Assembly: GCA_963666825.2 (NCBI GenBank)
Contig: OY763044.2
Coordinates: 2,728,001-2,792,000 of the forward strand
DNA: 64,000 nt
From: Saccharicrinis sp963666825
GTDB lineage: Bacteria > Bacteroidota > Bacteroidia > Bacteroidales > Marinilabiliaceae
Direction of reading: 5' to 3'
Below the pieces are notes generated by a model. It had not been told where the DNA came from. It saw only the letters and a program-made list of their open reading frames with translations, and ran no database searches. Below are positions 45,432-53,391 of the stretch, one piece after another. Each line of letters starts with the position of its first letter. Within the stretch, counting starts at the first letter, position 1. The position numbers were made by a program, and so were the translations under genes.

Positions 45432-46511
45432 ATGCAGAAGTCTATTTTAATGTGTGTATTTATTATTATCGTTTCCGCTTGTCAAAACAAAAATATTAAG
45501 GTATTCCCTGAACCTTCTTCAAAACCCAATGCGGCCCAACAAAAGCAGATTAACAGAAAATACGGCATGTTTATCCATTTTGGCATCAATACTTTTGTTG
45601 ACCAGGAATGGACTGATGGTTCTGTTCCTGCAATAGAATATAATCCGGATACTATTAAAGCAGAGCAATGGGTACAAACTGCCAAAGAAGCCGGAATGAA
45701 ATACATCATCCTGATTACAAAACATCATGATGGATTCTGTTTATGGGACAGTCAATATACTTCATATGACGTTGCAAATTCAGGAAACAAAACTAATGTA
45801 GTAGAAGAAGTTGCAAAGGCTTGTAAAAAATACAATATCAATTTAGGATTATACTATTCTCTTTGGGATAGAAAAGCTAACGGAAATACATACATTAATA
45901 AAAACCATCCTTTAATGTACCCTAAAGATTCATTGCTTGATAAACAATACAATGAATACATGATCAAACAGATCAATGAATTAATTAATATTACAGAAAA
46001 ATACACCAACGTAGTTGAGTTTTGGTTTGATGGAGGTTGGGCTAAAGAAAATTACAGATGGCCTTTAGAAGATTTATACACTACTATCAAATCAAGAGAA
46101 CCAGAGTGCCAGATTGGTATAAACTGGTCTATCGGACTACCTGAGAACCCTGATTACCATGCGGTTTATCCCAATGATCAAAAAGAAAGCTATCCAATAC
46201 GCTACTTCCCTAGTGATTTTAGACTAGGCGATCCGATGTTACCCGCAGAAAAAGATCCAAAGTTATTTACACACAACAACAAAACTTATTACATGCCATG
46301 GGAGTCTACCGTTTGTATGAGTCAAATGTGGTTTTGTAATTCAAATGACACAACATATAAGTCTATCGAAGAACTTGAAGAAGTTTATTATAAAGCAACA
46401 GCTCAGGATAACATCCTGATATTAAACTGTCCTCCAAATAAAAATGGAGAAATGAGGGAAAAGGACATTGATCTCCTAAAGCAATTAAAAAACAAAGTTA
46501 AACCCGGATAG
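45432..46511 (+). CDS. GH29 alpha-L-fucosidase, short form
   Basis: The 359-residue product has a lipoprotein signal (IIIVSACQNK, Cys17). GH29 motifs: YGMFIHFGINTFVDQEWTDG, YIILITKHHDGFCLWDSQYTSYDV, LGLYYSLWDRKANG and VEFWFDGGWAKENY with nucleophile Asp200. It ends after the barrel, with no C-terminal beta-domain, so it is shorter than the two other GH29 proteins of this window. It is closer to the subfamily B-like form (INTFVDQEWTDG). A third fucosidase suggests that several fucose linkages are met. TAAATTTG at 45385-45392, in the 67-base gap after GH3, may be a local -7 box. Confidence 0.92.
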   Translation: MQKSILMCVFIIIVSACQNKNIKVFPEPSSKPNAAQQKQINRKYGMFIHFGINTFVDQEWTDGSVPAIEYNPDTIKAEQWVQTAKEAGMKYIILITKHHDGFCLWDSQYTSYDVANSGNKTNVVEEVAKACKKYNINLGLYYSLWDRKANGNTYINKNHPLMYPKDSLLDKQYNEYMIKQINELINITEKYTNVVEFWFDGGWAKENYRWPLEDLYTTIKSREPECQIGINWSIGLPENPDYHAVYPNDQKESYPIRYFPSDFRLGDPMLPAEKDPKLFTHNNKTYYMPWESTVCMSQMWFCNSNDTTYKSIEELEEVYYKATAQDNILILNCPPNKNGEMREKDIDLLKQLKNKVKPG

Positions 46512-46534
46512 GCATTAAATCTAGAACATCCAAA

Positions 46535-46549
46535 TTCTCTTCAAGAGAA
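46535..46549. other. 15-base perfect palindrome upstream of GH92
   Basis: TTCTCTTCAAGAGAA is symmetrical around a central C and lies 55 bases before the GH92 start codon. It could be a small operator; as a hairpin it is weak and has no immediate T tract. Confidence 0.35.
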
Positions 46550-46603
46550 GCATTTATATATCTTTTAAAAAACACAAAGAAAAAAATCATAAAAACTATA
46601 CAG

Positions 46604-48874
46604 ATGAGACTATCAATCAGAAAAATTATTTTCCCTTTGATAACAGGAGCAATTCTGGCAAGCTGTTCTTGTCCTGAAAAGCAGGATAGCAGCAGGTTAT
46701 CAAGTTACATCGATCCTTATATAGGAACGGATTATCACGGACACGTATTTTTAGGTGCAAACGTCCCATTTGGAGCTGTTCAGGTTGGACCTACAAATTA
46801 CATTCAAGGTTGGGACTGGTGTTCAGGATACCACTACTCAGATTCTATCATGACAGGATTTTCACAAACACACTTAAGTGGAACTGGAATCGGAGATCTT
46901 GGAGATGTATTAATCACTCCTTATACAGGAGAAGTAAAAGTAACTCCGGGAACAGTTGAAAAACCAATGTCGGGTTATGCTTCAAAATATACTCATGATA
47001 AAGAAACTGCTATAGTTGGATATTATAGTGTAGATTTATTGACTTATGATATTAAAGCAGAATTAACAGCTACTGAGCGAACTGCTTTTCATAAATATAC
47101 ATTCCCTAAAAACGATCAATCTCACATTGCTATTAATCTTGATTTAGGTATTGGTTGGGATCGTCCTTCTAAATCTCAACTTTCTGTACTTAATGATTCA
47201 ACTATTATTGGTTACAGATTTTCTACAGGTTGGGCCAAAGATCAGCGTCTGTATTATGCAATCCGCATGTCAAAACCAATTCAGAATATTAAACTATTCA
47301 GACAAGATCAACAACTTGAAGGAACCTCTATTGAGTCTGATAGCTTAATGGCTGTAATCTCCTTCCCTACTGAGGATAAAGAGCAAATTATGCTTAAAGT
47401 TGGTATCTCACCTGTAAGCGGAGAAAATGCTTTGGAAAATATCCAGAAAGAGAATGCAGGTTGGGATTTTGATGCTATTGTAGCTCAGGCACAAACTAAA
47501 TGGGATGATGAATTATCAAGAGTAACCATTACAAGCTCTGACGAAGCAAAACTTCGTACTTTCTATACTGCAATGTATCATGCATATACAGCTCCGGCTT
47601 TATTTAATGATGCCAATGGAGATTACCGAGGAACAGATAAAAAAGTATACCAAAACGCAAGCTTCAACAATTATACAATTTTCTCATTATGGGATACATA
47701 CAGAGCTGCTCATCCTTTTTATACTTTAACTCAAAAAGAGAGAGTATCTGATATGGTAAATTCGATGCTTGCTATTTACCAACAACAAGGTAAACTTCCA
47801 ATCTGGCCATTACATGGTAGCGAAACTGATTGTATGGTTGGTTATAGTGCAGTATCTGTTGTTGCTGATGCTATTTTTAAAGGATTCCCAAATATCGATA
47901 AAAATCTGGCTTTAGAAGCAATGAAGGCTTCTTCTACTCGTGATGACTATGGTATGAAATATATGAAGTCAATGGGTTTTATTCCTTGTGAATTAGAAAA
48001 AGAATCTGTTTCTAAAGCATTAGAATATGCTATCTCTGACTGGAGTATTGCTGAATTAGCAAAAGATTTGAATCAAAAAAAGGATGCTGAATATTATACT
48101 AAAAGATCAAAAGCTTATGAACAATATTTCGATAAAGAAACACAGTTTATGAGAGCCGTAAAATCTGATGGAAACTTCCGAACTCCATTTAATCCATTCC
48201 ACTCAATACACGAATGGGGTGATTATACAGAAGGAAATGCATGGCAATATACATGGTTAGTTCCTCAGGATGTAAAAGGTTTAATTAGTTTATTTGGTTC
48301 TGATGAGGCTTTCACTCAAAAATTGGATAGCTTATTCATTGTTAAAGGCGATATGGGTGAACAAGCTTCAGCTGACATTAGTGGATTAATTGGAATGTAT
48401 GCTCAAGGAAACGAACCTAGTCATCATATTCCATATTTATATTCTTTTGCCGGACAACAATGGAAAACAGCTCAGTTAGTGCGCAGAATCATGGATGAAA
48501 TGTACACTGATAAACCAGATGGACTTTGTGGAAATGAAGATTGCGGACAGATGTCAGCATGGTACTTACTTTCTTCTATGGGATTATATCAGGTAAATCC
48601 TGCAAACGGAGTATTTGTTTTTGGTTCTCCTCAGTTTGATGAAGTAAAAATTAAGCTTGAAGACAATAAATCATTTAAAGTAAAAGCATTAAATCAGGCT
48701 AAAGAAAACATCTATATTCAAAGTGTTACTCTTAATGGTGAAGCCATCAGTCGTTCGTACATCACTTATGATGAAATCATGAAAGGCGGAGAATTAGTGT
48801 TTGAAATGGGCAGTACTCCAAATAAAGAGTTTGGTAAAGAATTAGAAAACAGACCTTATTCTGAACTTAAATAA
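46604..48874 (+). CDS. GH92 family exo-alpha-mannosidase lipoprotein
   Basis: The 756-residue product has a lipoprotein signal (GAILASCSCP). Complete set of GH92 landmarks: LSSYIDPYIGTDYHGHVFLGA, FSQTHLSGTGIGDLGDVLI, YTIFSLWDTYRAAHPFYTL, GKLPIWPLHGSETDCMVGYS, WGDYTEGNAWQYTWLVPQD (acid region), YAQGNEPSHHIPYLYSFAGQ and GNEDCGQMSAWYLLSSMGLYQV. These forms are the ones usual in alpha-1,2-mannosidases of the family, though linkage cannot be fixed by eye. It differs in the GNEPSHH segment from the GH92 at 1529-3841. It would trim mannose arms of N-glycans after the outer sugars are removed. The next gene begins two bases after its stop. Confidence 0.95.
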   Translation: MRLSIRKIIFPLITGAILASCSCPEKQDSSRLSSYIDPYIGTDYHGHVFLGANVPFGAVQVGPTNYIQGWDWCSGYHYSDSIMTGFSQTHLSGTGIGDLGDVLITPYTGEVKVTPGTVEKPMSGYASKYTHDKETAIVGYYSVDLLTYDIKAELTATERTAFHKYTFPKNDQSHIAINLDLGIGWDRPSKSQLSVLNDSTIIGYRFSTGWAKDQRLYYAIRMSKPIQNIKLFRQDQQLEGTSIESDSLMAVISFPTEDKEQIMLKVGISPVSGENALENIQKENAGWDFDAIVAQAQTKWDDELSRVTITSSDEAKLRTFYTAMYHAYTAPALFNDANGDYRGTDKKVYQNASFNNYTIFSLWDTYRAAHPFYTLTQKERVSDMVNSMLAIYQQQGKLPIWPLHGSETDCMVGYSAVSVVADAIFKGFPNIDKNLALEAMKASSTRDDYGMKYMKSMGFIPCELEKESVSKALEYAISDWSIAELAKDLNQKKDAEYYTKRSKAYEQYFDKETQFMRAVKSDGNFRTPFNPFHSIHEWGDYTEGNAWQYTWLVPQDVKGLISLFGSDEAFTQKLDSLFIVKGDMGEQASADISGLIGMYAQGNEPSHHIPYLYSFAGQQWKTAQLVRRIMDEMYTDKPDGLCGNEDCGQMSAWYLLSSMGLYQVNPANGVFVFGSPQFDEVKIKLEDNKSFKVKALNQAKENIYIQSVTLNGEAISRSYITYDEIMKGGELVFEMGSTPNKEFGKELENRPYSELK

Positions 48875-48876
48875 CA

Positions 48877-49932
48877 ATGAATTCAAAAGCCATTATAAAC
48901 AGTATATATTTTCTATTTTCATTATTTGCTTGTGCATCATTGCATGCACAAGCAAATATCAATGCAGTTAATATAGATTCGTGTTATATAAATAAAGAAG
49001 GTCCCACAAGCAGCTGTCATGCATCAACCTTAGTCGAAGTTGAAAAAGGAAAAATAATGGCAGCATGGTTTGGTGGTACATACGAAGGAGCTAAAGACGT
49101 TGGAATTTACTTATCTACTTATGATAAAAATTCCTGGTCGGAACCTATATGCGTTATAAAGCCATTGATTCAGAACAATGACACATTACCTTGTTGGAAT
49201 CCTGTTCTTTTTAAAAGTAAGGCGAACAAGCTATATCTTTTTTATAAGGTAGGAAAAAATCCAAGAGAATGGTTTGGGGCCATGATTTCTTCTCTGGATA
49301 ATGGAAAAACATGGAGTAAAACAACTTACTTACCTGAAGGATTTCTTGGTCCAATAAGAAATAAACCGATTGAAATTCAACCTGGAAAAATTATTTGTGG
49401 CTCCAGCACAGAGAGTGTAGATGATAACAAATGGAGAGTTCATGTTGAAGTATACAATGAAAGTAAGAACAAATGGAAAAAAATTGATGTTCCAAACAGT
49501 TCAAACTTTGATGTAATTCAACCAACTTTTATTGTACATCCGAATAATAAAATTCAGATGTTATGCAGAAGCAAACACAACACAATAATCACTAGTTGGT
49601 CTAGTAACTTTGGTAAAAAATGGAGTGATATGGACTCATTAAGTGTTGTGAATTCTAATTCAGGAATTGATGCCATCGATATTAATCAAGAATTATTTTT
49701 AGTGGTAAACAATCCTCTAAAACATGGCACTGAGTGGTATATAGGACGCAACATCTTAGATGTTGAATTTTCTAAAGACGGAATACAATGGCAAAAATTG
49801 TTTGATTTAGAAAACCATGAGAAAGGAGAATTTAGTTATCCTGCAATCATTCAATCGTCTGATAATAAAATACATATATTATATACATACAATAGAAAAT
49901 TTATTAAGCACGTATCTTTTGACATAAGGTAA
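48877..49932 (+). CDS. BNR/sialidase-like beta-propeller protein
   Basis: The 351-residue product has a signal peptide (to about residue 25). It matches the BNR_2 type of six-bladed propeller (PF13088): CHASTLVEVEKGKIMAAWFGGTYEGAKDVGIYLS, WNPVLF, SLDNGKTWSK (Asp box), LGPIRNKPIEI, SWSSNFGKKWSD and VEFSKDGIQWQKL. Many such proteins are annotated as exo-alpha-sialidase, but the Arg-Ile-Pro motif and the clear arginine triad of GH33 are not evident. Sialidase activity is therefore a guess, and another glycosidase or lyase function is possible. It is translationally coupled to the GH92 (two-base gap) and is the last gene before a terminator, so it should act on the same glycan. Confidence 0.8.
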   Translation: MNSKAIINSIYFLFSLFACASLHAQANINAVNIDSCYINKEGPTSSCHASTLVEVEKGKIMAAWFGGTYEGAKDVGIYLSTYDKNSWSEPICVIKPLIQNNDTLPCWNPVLFKSKANKLYLFYKVGKNPREWFGAMISSLDNGKTWSKTTYLPEGFLGPIRNKPIEIQPGKIICGSSTESVDDNKWRVHVEVYNESKNKWKKIDVPNSSNFDVIQPTFIVHPNNKIQMLCRSKHNTIITSWSSNFGKKWSDMDSLSVVNSNSGIDAIDINQELFLVVNNPLKHGTEWYIGRNILDVEFSKDGIQWQKLFDLENHEKGEFSYPAIIQSSDNKIHILYTYNRKFIKHVSFDIR

Positions 49933-49962
49933 AACTGCTATTTTTCGTTGACAATAGGTGGT

Positions 49963-50020
49963 AGCACCCGGAATCATAAACAATCATTTCTCTCCTTGTG
50001 GTTCCGGGTGCTTATTTTTT
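49963..50020 (+). terminator. terminator embedded in the 3' end of the antiporter gene
   Basis: AGCACCCGGAA (49963-49973) pairs perfectly with TTCCGGGTGCT (50002-50012), loop 28 bases, followed by TATTTTTT on the plus strand. Its right arm codes for the last residues of the convergent antiporter (HPEPQGEK region). On the minus strand there is no T tract. Confidence 0.82.
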
Positions 50021-51252
50021 ATAGATAACCCATCCCGATCCTTTATCTCTCCTGCCTTTCTCAGAGAATACTTTGCAACAACAGGCCCTATCAACTCATA
50101 AATAATTGTGGTGCCCATTATTGTAGTTAGTAATATCTCGGCAATATCAACAAAATATTCGTTTTTATAGATGCTTAAAACCAATCCGATTACTACACCC
50201 GCCTGAGGCAATAATCCTCCTGCTGTATATTTCTGAATTTTTCTGTCGGCTTTAACTAATTTAGCACCCCAGTTAGCTCCCAACATCTTTCCTACTACAC
50301 GTAGTACAACAAATAGTAAAATAAGTACTGTTGTTTGAGGTATCGTTGTAATATCAAGATGCAATCCACTTAAAATAAAAAAGAAAAGAAATATCAAATC
50401 CTCAGTATATCGGCGTAGTATTCTAAAAATAATTTTTTGCTGACGACATTTATTTACAACAACCATCCCCATAGTCATGGAAACCAGCAAAGAATCAATT
50501 TTTAAGCTATCTGCAACTCCTACACTAAATATAATAAGCGCAAAAATAATAACAACCCACTGCCCTTCTGTAACTATTTTGTATCGCTTTGGTAGATAAT
50601 CTATCACTACACCAATAATCAATCCTACTAACAAAGCCGTAATAACTTCATAAAATGAATTTAAAACCGGATTCCCTAATAATCCCGAATAAGTCCCTGT
50701 AAAAATAAAGATGACGGCAATGGTTAAACTAAACAATAGAATACCCAATACATCATCCAATGCTGTTACCCCCAATATGGTATCTGTTACTTTTCCTCTG
50801 GCTTTATATTGATGAATAACCGCCAATGTAGCAGCTGGTGCGGTAGGACTTGCTAATGCTCCCAGAAGTAAAGCAAGTAAAAATAAGGTGATCATATCAA
50901 ATGGAAGAACCTTAGGAAATAGCAATCCAAAACCAATTACGCCTGCTGCAATCAATAAGTATGGAAGAAAGCTTGCCAGTAAAGTTATACTTATAATCTC
51001 TTTTTCATGAGCTTTAATTTTCGACCATTTTAAGGATCCCCCAACTTCGAAGGCTATAAAAGCCAAACAAACTTCCATTATCGGATGGGTGGAAATAATA
51101 ATTTCCTCACTAACAAATGGTATTGTATTCGGGCTAAAAATAATACCTGTTGTAATGTATGCTATAATTTTTGGTAAGCCTAACTTTTCAAAAAGCCAAC
51201 CTGCAGAATAGCCAATGATTAACAATAGTCCTATGATAAATAAAACATTCAT
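49984..51252 (-). CDS. monovalent cation:proton antiporter (CPA2 type)
   Basis: The 422-residue inner-membrane protein has about 11-12 helices from residue 1 to 395 and a short hydrophilic tail. Features of the Na+/H+ exchanger domain family: GYSAGWLFEKLGLPKIIAYITTGIIFSPN, LALLLGALASPTAPAATLAVI and DTILGVTALDDVLGILLF with the paired acidic residues of the ion site. There is no C-terminal TrkA-N domain, so it is shorter than KefB-like proteins. It probably exchanges Na+ or K+ for protons. It is a single gene, convergent with the glycan set. Its last codons overlap the terminator of that set, which may explain the PEPQ tail. Confidence 0.88.
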   Translation of the reverse strand: MNVLFIIGLLLIIGYSAGWLFEKLGLPKIIAYITTGIIFSPNTIPFVSEEIIISTHPIMEVCLAFIAFEVGGSLKWSKIKAHEKEIISITLLASFLPYLLIAAGVIGFGLLFPKVLPFDMITLFLLALLLGALASPTAPAATLAVIHQYKARGKVTDTILGVTALDDVLGILLFSLTIAVIFIFTGTYSGLLGNPVLNSFYEVITALLVGLIIGVVIDYLPKRYKIVTEGQWVVIIFALIIFSVGVADSLKIDSLLVSMTMGMVVVNKCRQQKIIFRILRRYTEDLIFLFFFILSGLHLDITTIPQTTVLILLFVVLRVVGKMLGANWGAKLVKADRKIQKYTAGGLLPQAGVVIGLVLSIYKNEYFVDIAEILLTTIMGTTIIYELIGPVVAKYSLRKAGEIKDRDGLSIKNKHPEPQGEK

Positions 51253-51406
51253 TAATATTCAATTTACGACAAAACTTATTGTATTGAAAGATTTGACTAA
51301 ATATTGGCATTTATTTTAAATAGTACTTCAAATTAGTAATCAAACATATACGTAGACTTCATAAATTATTAATCATAGAATATATTTTAGAATAACTGAA
51401 GTTGAT

Positions 51407-51414
51407 TATATTTG
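51407..51414 (+). promoter_or_regulatory. candidate -7 box of DUF2062 gene
   Basis: TATATTTG lies 46 bases before the start codon at 51460. A T-rich but imperfect -33 stands about 18-20 bases upstream. Confidence 0.45.
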
Positions 51415-51459
51415 GACCACAAAAGGAATTATACCGCCTTTGTTTAAAACCTAACTACT

Positions 51460-51939
51460 ATGAAATATTTGAGAAAACTAAAATTAAAATTTATTGAAGT
51501 CTTAAGCGCTGAACTTTCAATACACAAAGTTGCTCTTTCCTTTGCGATTGGTATAATTTTAGGAACTATTCCTTTCTTTCTTGGCGTAAATATTTACTTA
51601 AGTATATTTTTTGCATGGCGATTAAAATTAAATCATGTGTTAGTGCAATTAGTAACCAATATTGTTTATCCTTTACAGCTTTTACTTTTTATTCCATTCC
51701 TAAAAACCGGCACTCTACTATTTTCCAGTGATGAAGTTTTCTTCTCTGCCAACTATATTCTGATGCTATTTAAAGAAAATACATTGGGTGCTATTAAAGT
51801 TCTTGGTGTATGGAATATTTATGGTTTGCTTCTGTGGTTAATCGTTTCAGCTTTATCGATGCCGGTTTTATATTGTATTTCAAAAGTAGTATTAAAGAAA
51901 CTAGACCTATTACCACAAACAGTAAGTACATTTCAATAA
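51460..51939 (+). CDS. DUF2062 domain membrane protein
   Basis: The 159-residue product has about three to four membrane helices (25-45, 50-80, 105-145). HKVALSFAIGIILGTIPFFLGVN and LKLNHVLVQLVTNIVYPLQLLLFIPFLKTGTLLF are the DUF2062 pattern. DUF2062 proteins are often found with glycosyltransferases, but their role is unknown. It is a lone gene, separated by 207 bases from the divergent antiporter. The repeat region starts 41 bases after its stop. Confidence 0.82.
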   Translation: MKYLRKLKLKFIEVLSAELSIHKVALSFAIGIILGTIPFFLGVNIYLSIFFAWRLKLNHVLVQLVTNIVYPLQLLLFIPFLKTGTLLFSSDEVFFSANYILMLFKENTLGAIKVLGVWNIYGLLLWLIVSALSMPVLYCISKVVLKKLDLLPQTVSTFQ

Positions 51940-51980
51940 AGATGAATATAAATCATCAATGTTATTCGTTAAATTATAAA

Positions 51981-52190
51981 GTAATAAGGTTTATGTTTTA
52001 TCATTTATCCAGGCTATTAAGGTTGCCTTTAAAAAATAAGGTTTATCTATAATATTGGGTATTTTTTTAATGTTTAAAATAATATTCCATCATGTTCATA
52101 AATAGATTTAAGCTCTTAAAAAGAGGCAAAACCTTATTCCAATTTTTAACCTTAGTAGTATTTAAAGCAAATAAATAATAACCTTATTAA
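51981..52190. repeat. palindromic repeat copy 1, left of transposase
   Basis: It opens with GTAATAAGGTTTATG, then GGCTATTAAGGTTGCC, AATAAGGTTTATC, and after about 70 unlike bases the reverse set GCAAAACCTTATTCC, TTTAACCTTAG and ATAACCTTATTAA. The three plus-sense AAGGTT words and three minus-sense AACCTT words let the whole unit fold back. Its ends are inverted (AATAAGG/CCTTATT). It ends about 100 bases before the transposase ATG. Confidence 0.8.
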
Positions 52191-52289
52191 ATTATTATAG
52201 AATAAATTAACCCAAAACACATTTTTCTGATAATAAAAAAGATACTATTTTTATTTTATATTGCAACAAACCTATAAAAACCAACTCCT

Positions 52290-52739
52290 ATGAAAATTGA
52301 ATACAATAATTTATTTACACATTTTATCTTCACTACCTATAAAAGGGAACAAATTATTGAAGAGCAATTTCGAATACGTATTGAAAAATATATCACAGGA
52401 ATTGTTAACAATAATAATTCAAAATTATATGCCATATATGCAAATCCAGACCATGTACATTTTTTAATTTCACGTTCTCCTGATATATCTGAAAATAGAA
52501 TAGCAAATGTAATTGCTGATAGTTCCGAAAAATTTATTAATGACAATAAGTTAGTTAAAGGTGGAAGATTCTATTGGCAACAATCAGCTTCAGCCTTCTC
52601 GGTTTCGAAAAATGATGTTGATAAAGTATGTAAATATATTTACAATCAACCTGAGCATCATAAAACAACAACCTTTTCTGAAGAGTATGATTTATTTATA
52701 AAACACTATCAAAAAACAATTGAAATTGATAAAAAATAA
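52290..52739 (+). CDS. Y1/REP-associated tyrosine transposase (RAYT/IS200-like)
   Basis: The 149-residue product has the Y1 transposase layout: THFIFTTYKREQII at the start, the HUH motif NPDHVHFLISRS (His55, His57), and KYIYNQPEHHK with catalytic Tyr116. This NQxxHH form is that of REP-associated tyrosine transposases and IS200/IS605 relatives. The enzyme makes single-strand cuts at hairpins through a 5'-phosphotyrosine. The gene stands alone between repeat copies 1 and 2, which fits the known link between RAYTs and palindromic repeats. All catalytic residues are present, so it may be active. A 12-codon remnant of its 3' end lies at 53071-53109. Confidence 0.9.
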   Translation: MKIEYNNLFTHFIFTTYKREQIIEEQFRIRIEKYITGIVNNNNSKLYAIYANPDHVHFLISRSPDISENRIANVIADSSEKFINDNKLVKGGRFYWQQSASAFSVSKNDVDKVCKYIYNQPEHHKTTTFSEEYDLFIKHYQKTIEIDKK

Positions 52740-52740
52740 G

Positions 52741-52980
52741 CTAATAAGGTTTATGATATATATTCATTCAGGCTATTAAGGTTGGCTATTATAAATAAGG
52801 TTTATCTATTATTATTGAATACTCTTCTTTAAAATTATAGAATTTTGAAATATAAAACTCAATGAACTAACAGCTTTAACATTAATGAATTTGAACCATT
52901 AAAAAGAAAGCAAAACCTTATTCTAATTTTCAACCTTAGTAGAATAGATACAGTATTGTTTGATAACCTTATTATCTTAT
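52741..52980. repeat. palindromic repeat copy 2, right of transposase
   Basis: It begins directly after the transposase stop codon with CTAATAAGGTTTATG and GGCTATTAAGGTTGGC, then AATAAGGTTTATC, and closes with GCAAAACCTTATTC, CAACCTTAG and ATAACCTTATTATC. It is very similar to copy 3, including the middle part (ACTCTTCTTTAAAATTA, GAAATATAAAACTCAATGAA), and shares only end parts with copy 1. Confidence 0.85.
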
Positions 52981-53070
52981 GGATTGTTACTTTTTATCTT
53001 TAAAAAACTTTTCAAATCCTTCTAGAATAATAAAACAGATTGGTACTTATAGGAGCCATATCCTTTCATC

Positions 53071-53109
53071 AAACACTATCGAAAAACAATTGAAATTGAT
53101 AAAAAATAA
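53071..53109 (+). pseudogene. remnant of transposase 3' end
   Basis: Twelve codons plus stop, reading KHYRKTIEIDKK, equal the end of the transposase gene (KHYQKTIEIDKK) with one change. It lies exactly 370 bases downstream of the same segment in the intact gene. It shows that copy 3 derives from a block that contained the gene end. Confidence 0.85.
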
Positions 53110-53110
53110 G

Positions 53111-53348
53111 GTAATAAGGTTTATGATATAGATTCATTCAGGCTATTAAGGTTGCCTTTGATAAATAAGGTTTATCTATTATTATAGATACTCTTCTTTA
53201 AAATTAAGAATTATGAAATATAAAACTCAATGAAAATACTGCTTTAATATTACTGAATTTCAACCATTAAAAAGAAAGCAAAACCTTATTTTAATTTTTA
53301 ACCTTAGAAGAATAAAAATAGTAAAGTTATTTCACCTTATTATCTTAT
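53111..53348. repeat. palindromic repeat copy 3
   Basis: GTAATAAGGTTTATG, GGCTATTAAGGTTGCC, AATAAGGTTTATC, then GCAAAACCTTATT, TTTAACCTTAG and CACCTTATTATC. Together with the transposase remnant before it, it duplicates the block 52701-52980 at a 370-base offset. The 90 bases between copy 2 and the remnant hold nothing I recognise. Confidence 0.85.
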
Positions 53349-53391
53349 TAATAATCACTTGCCTATTAATCCTATATAAAATAGCTCACAT

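Noticed and set aside
51810..52052. 80-codon frame overlapping the DUF2062 gene
   Set aside because: It is out of frame with DUF2062 and continues into repeat copy 1.
51981..53348. CRISPR array
   Set aside because: The repeats are palindromic units of about 240 bases at unequal spacing; there are no short spacers and no cas genes.
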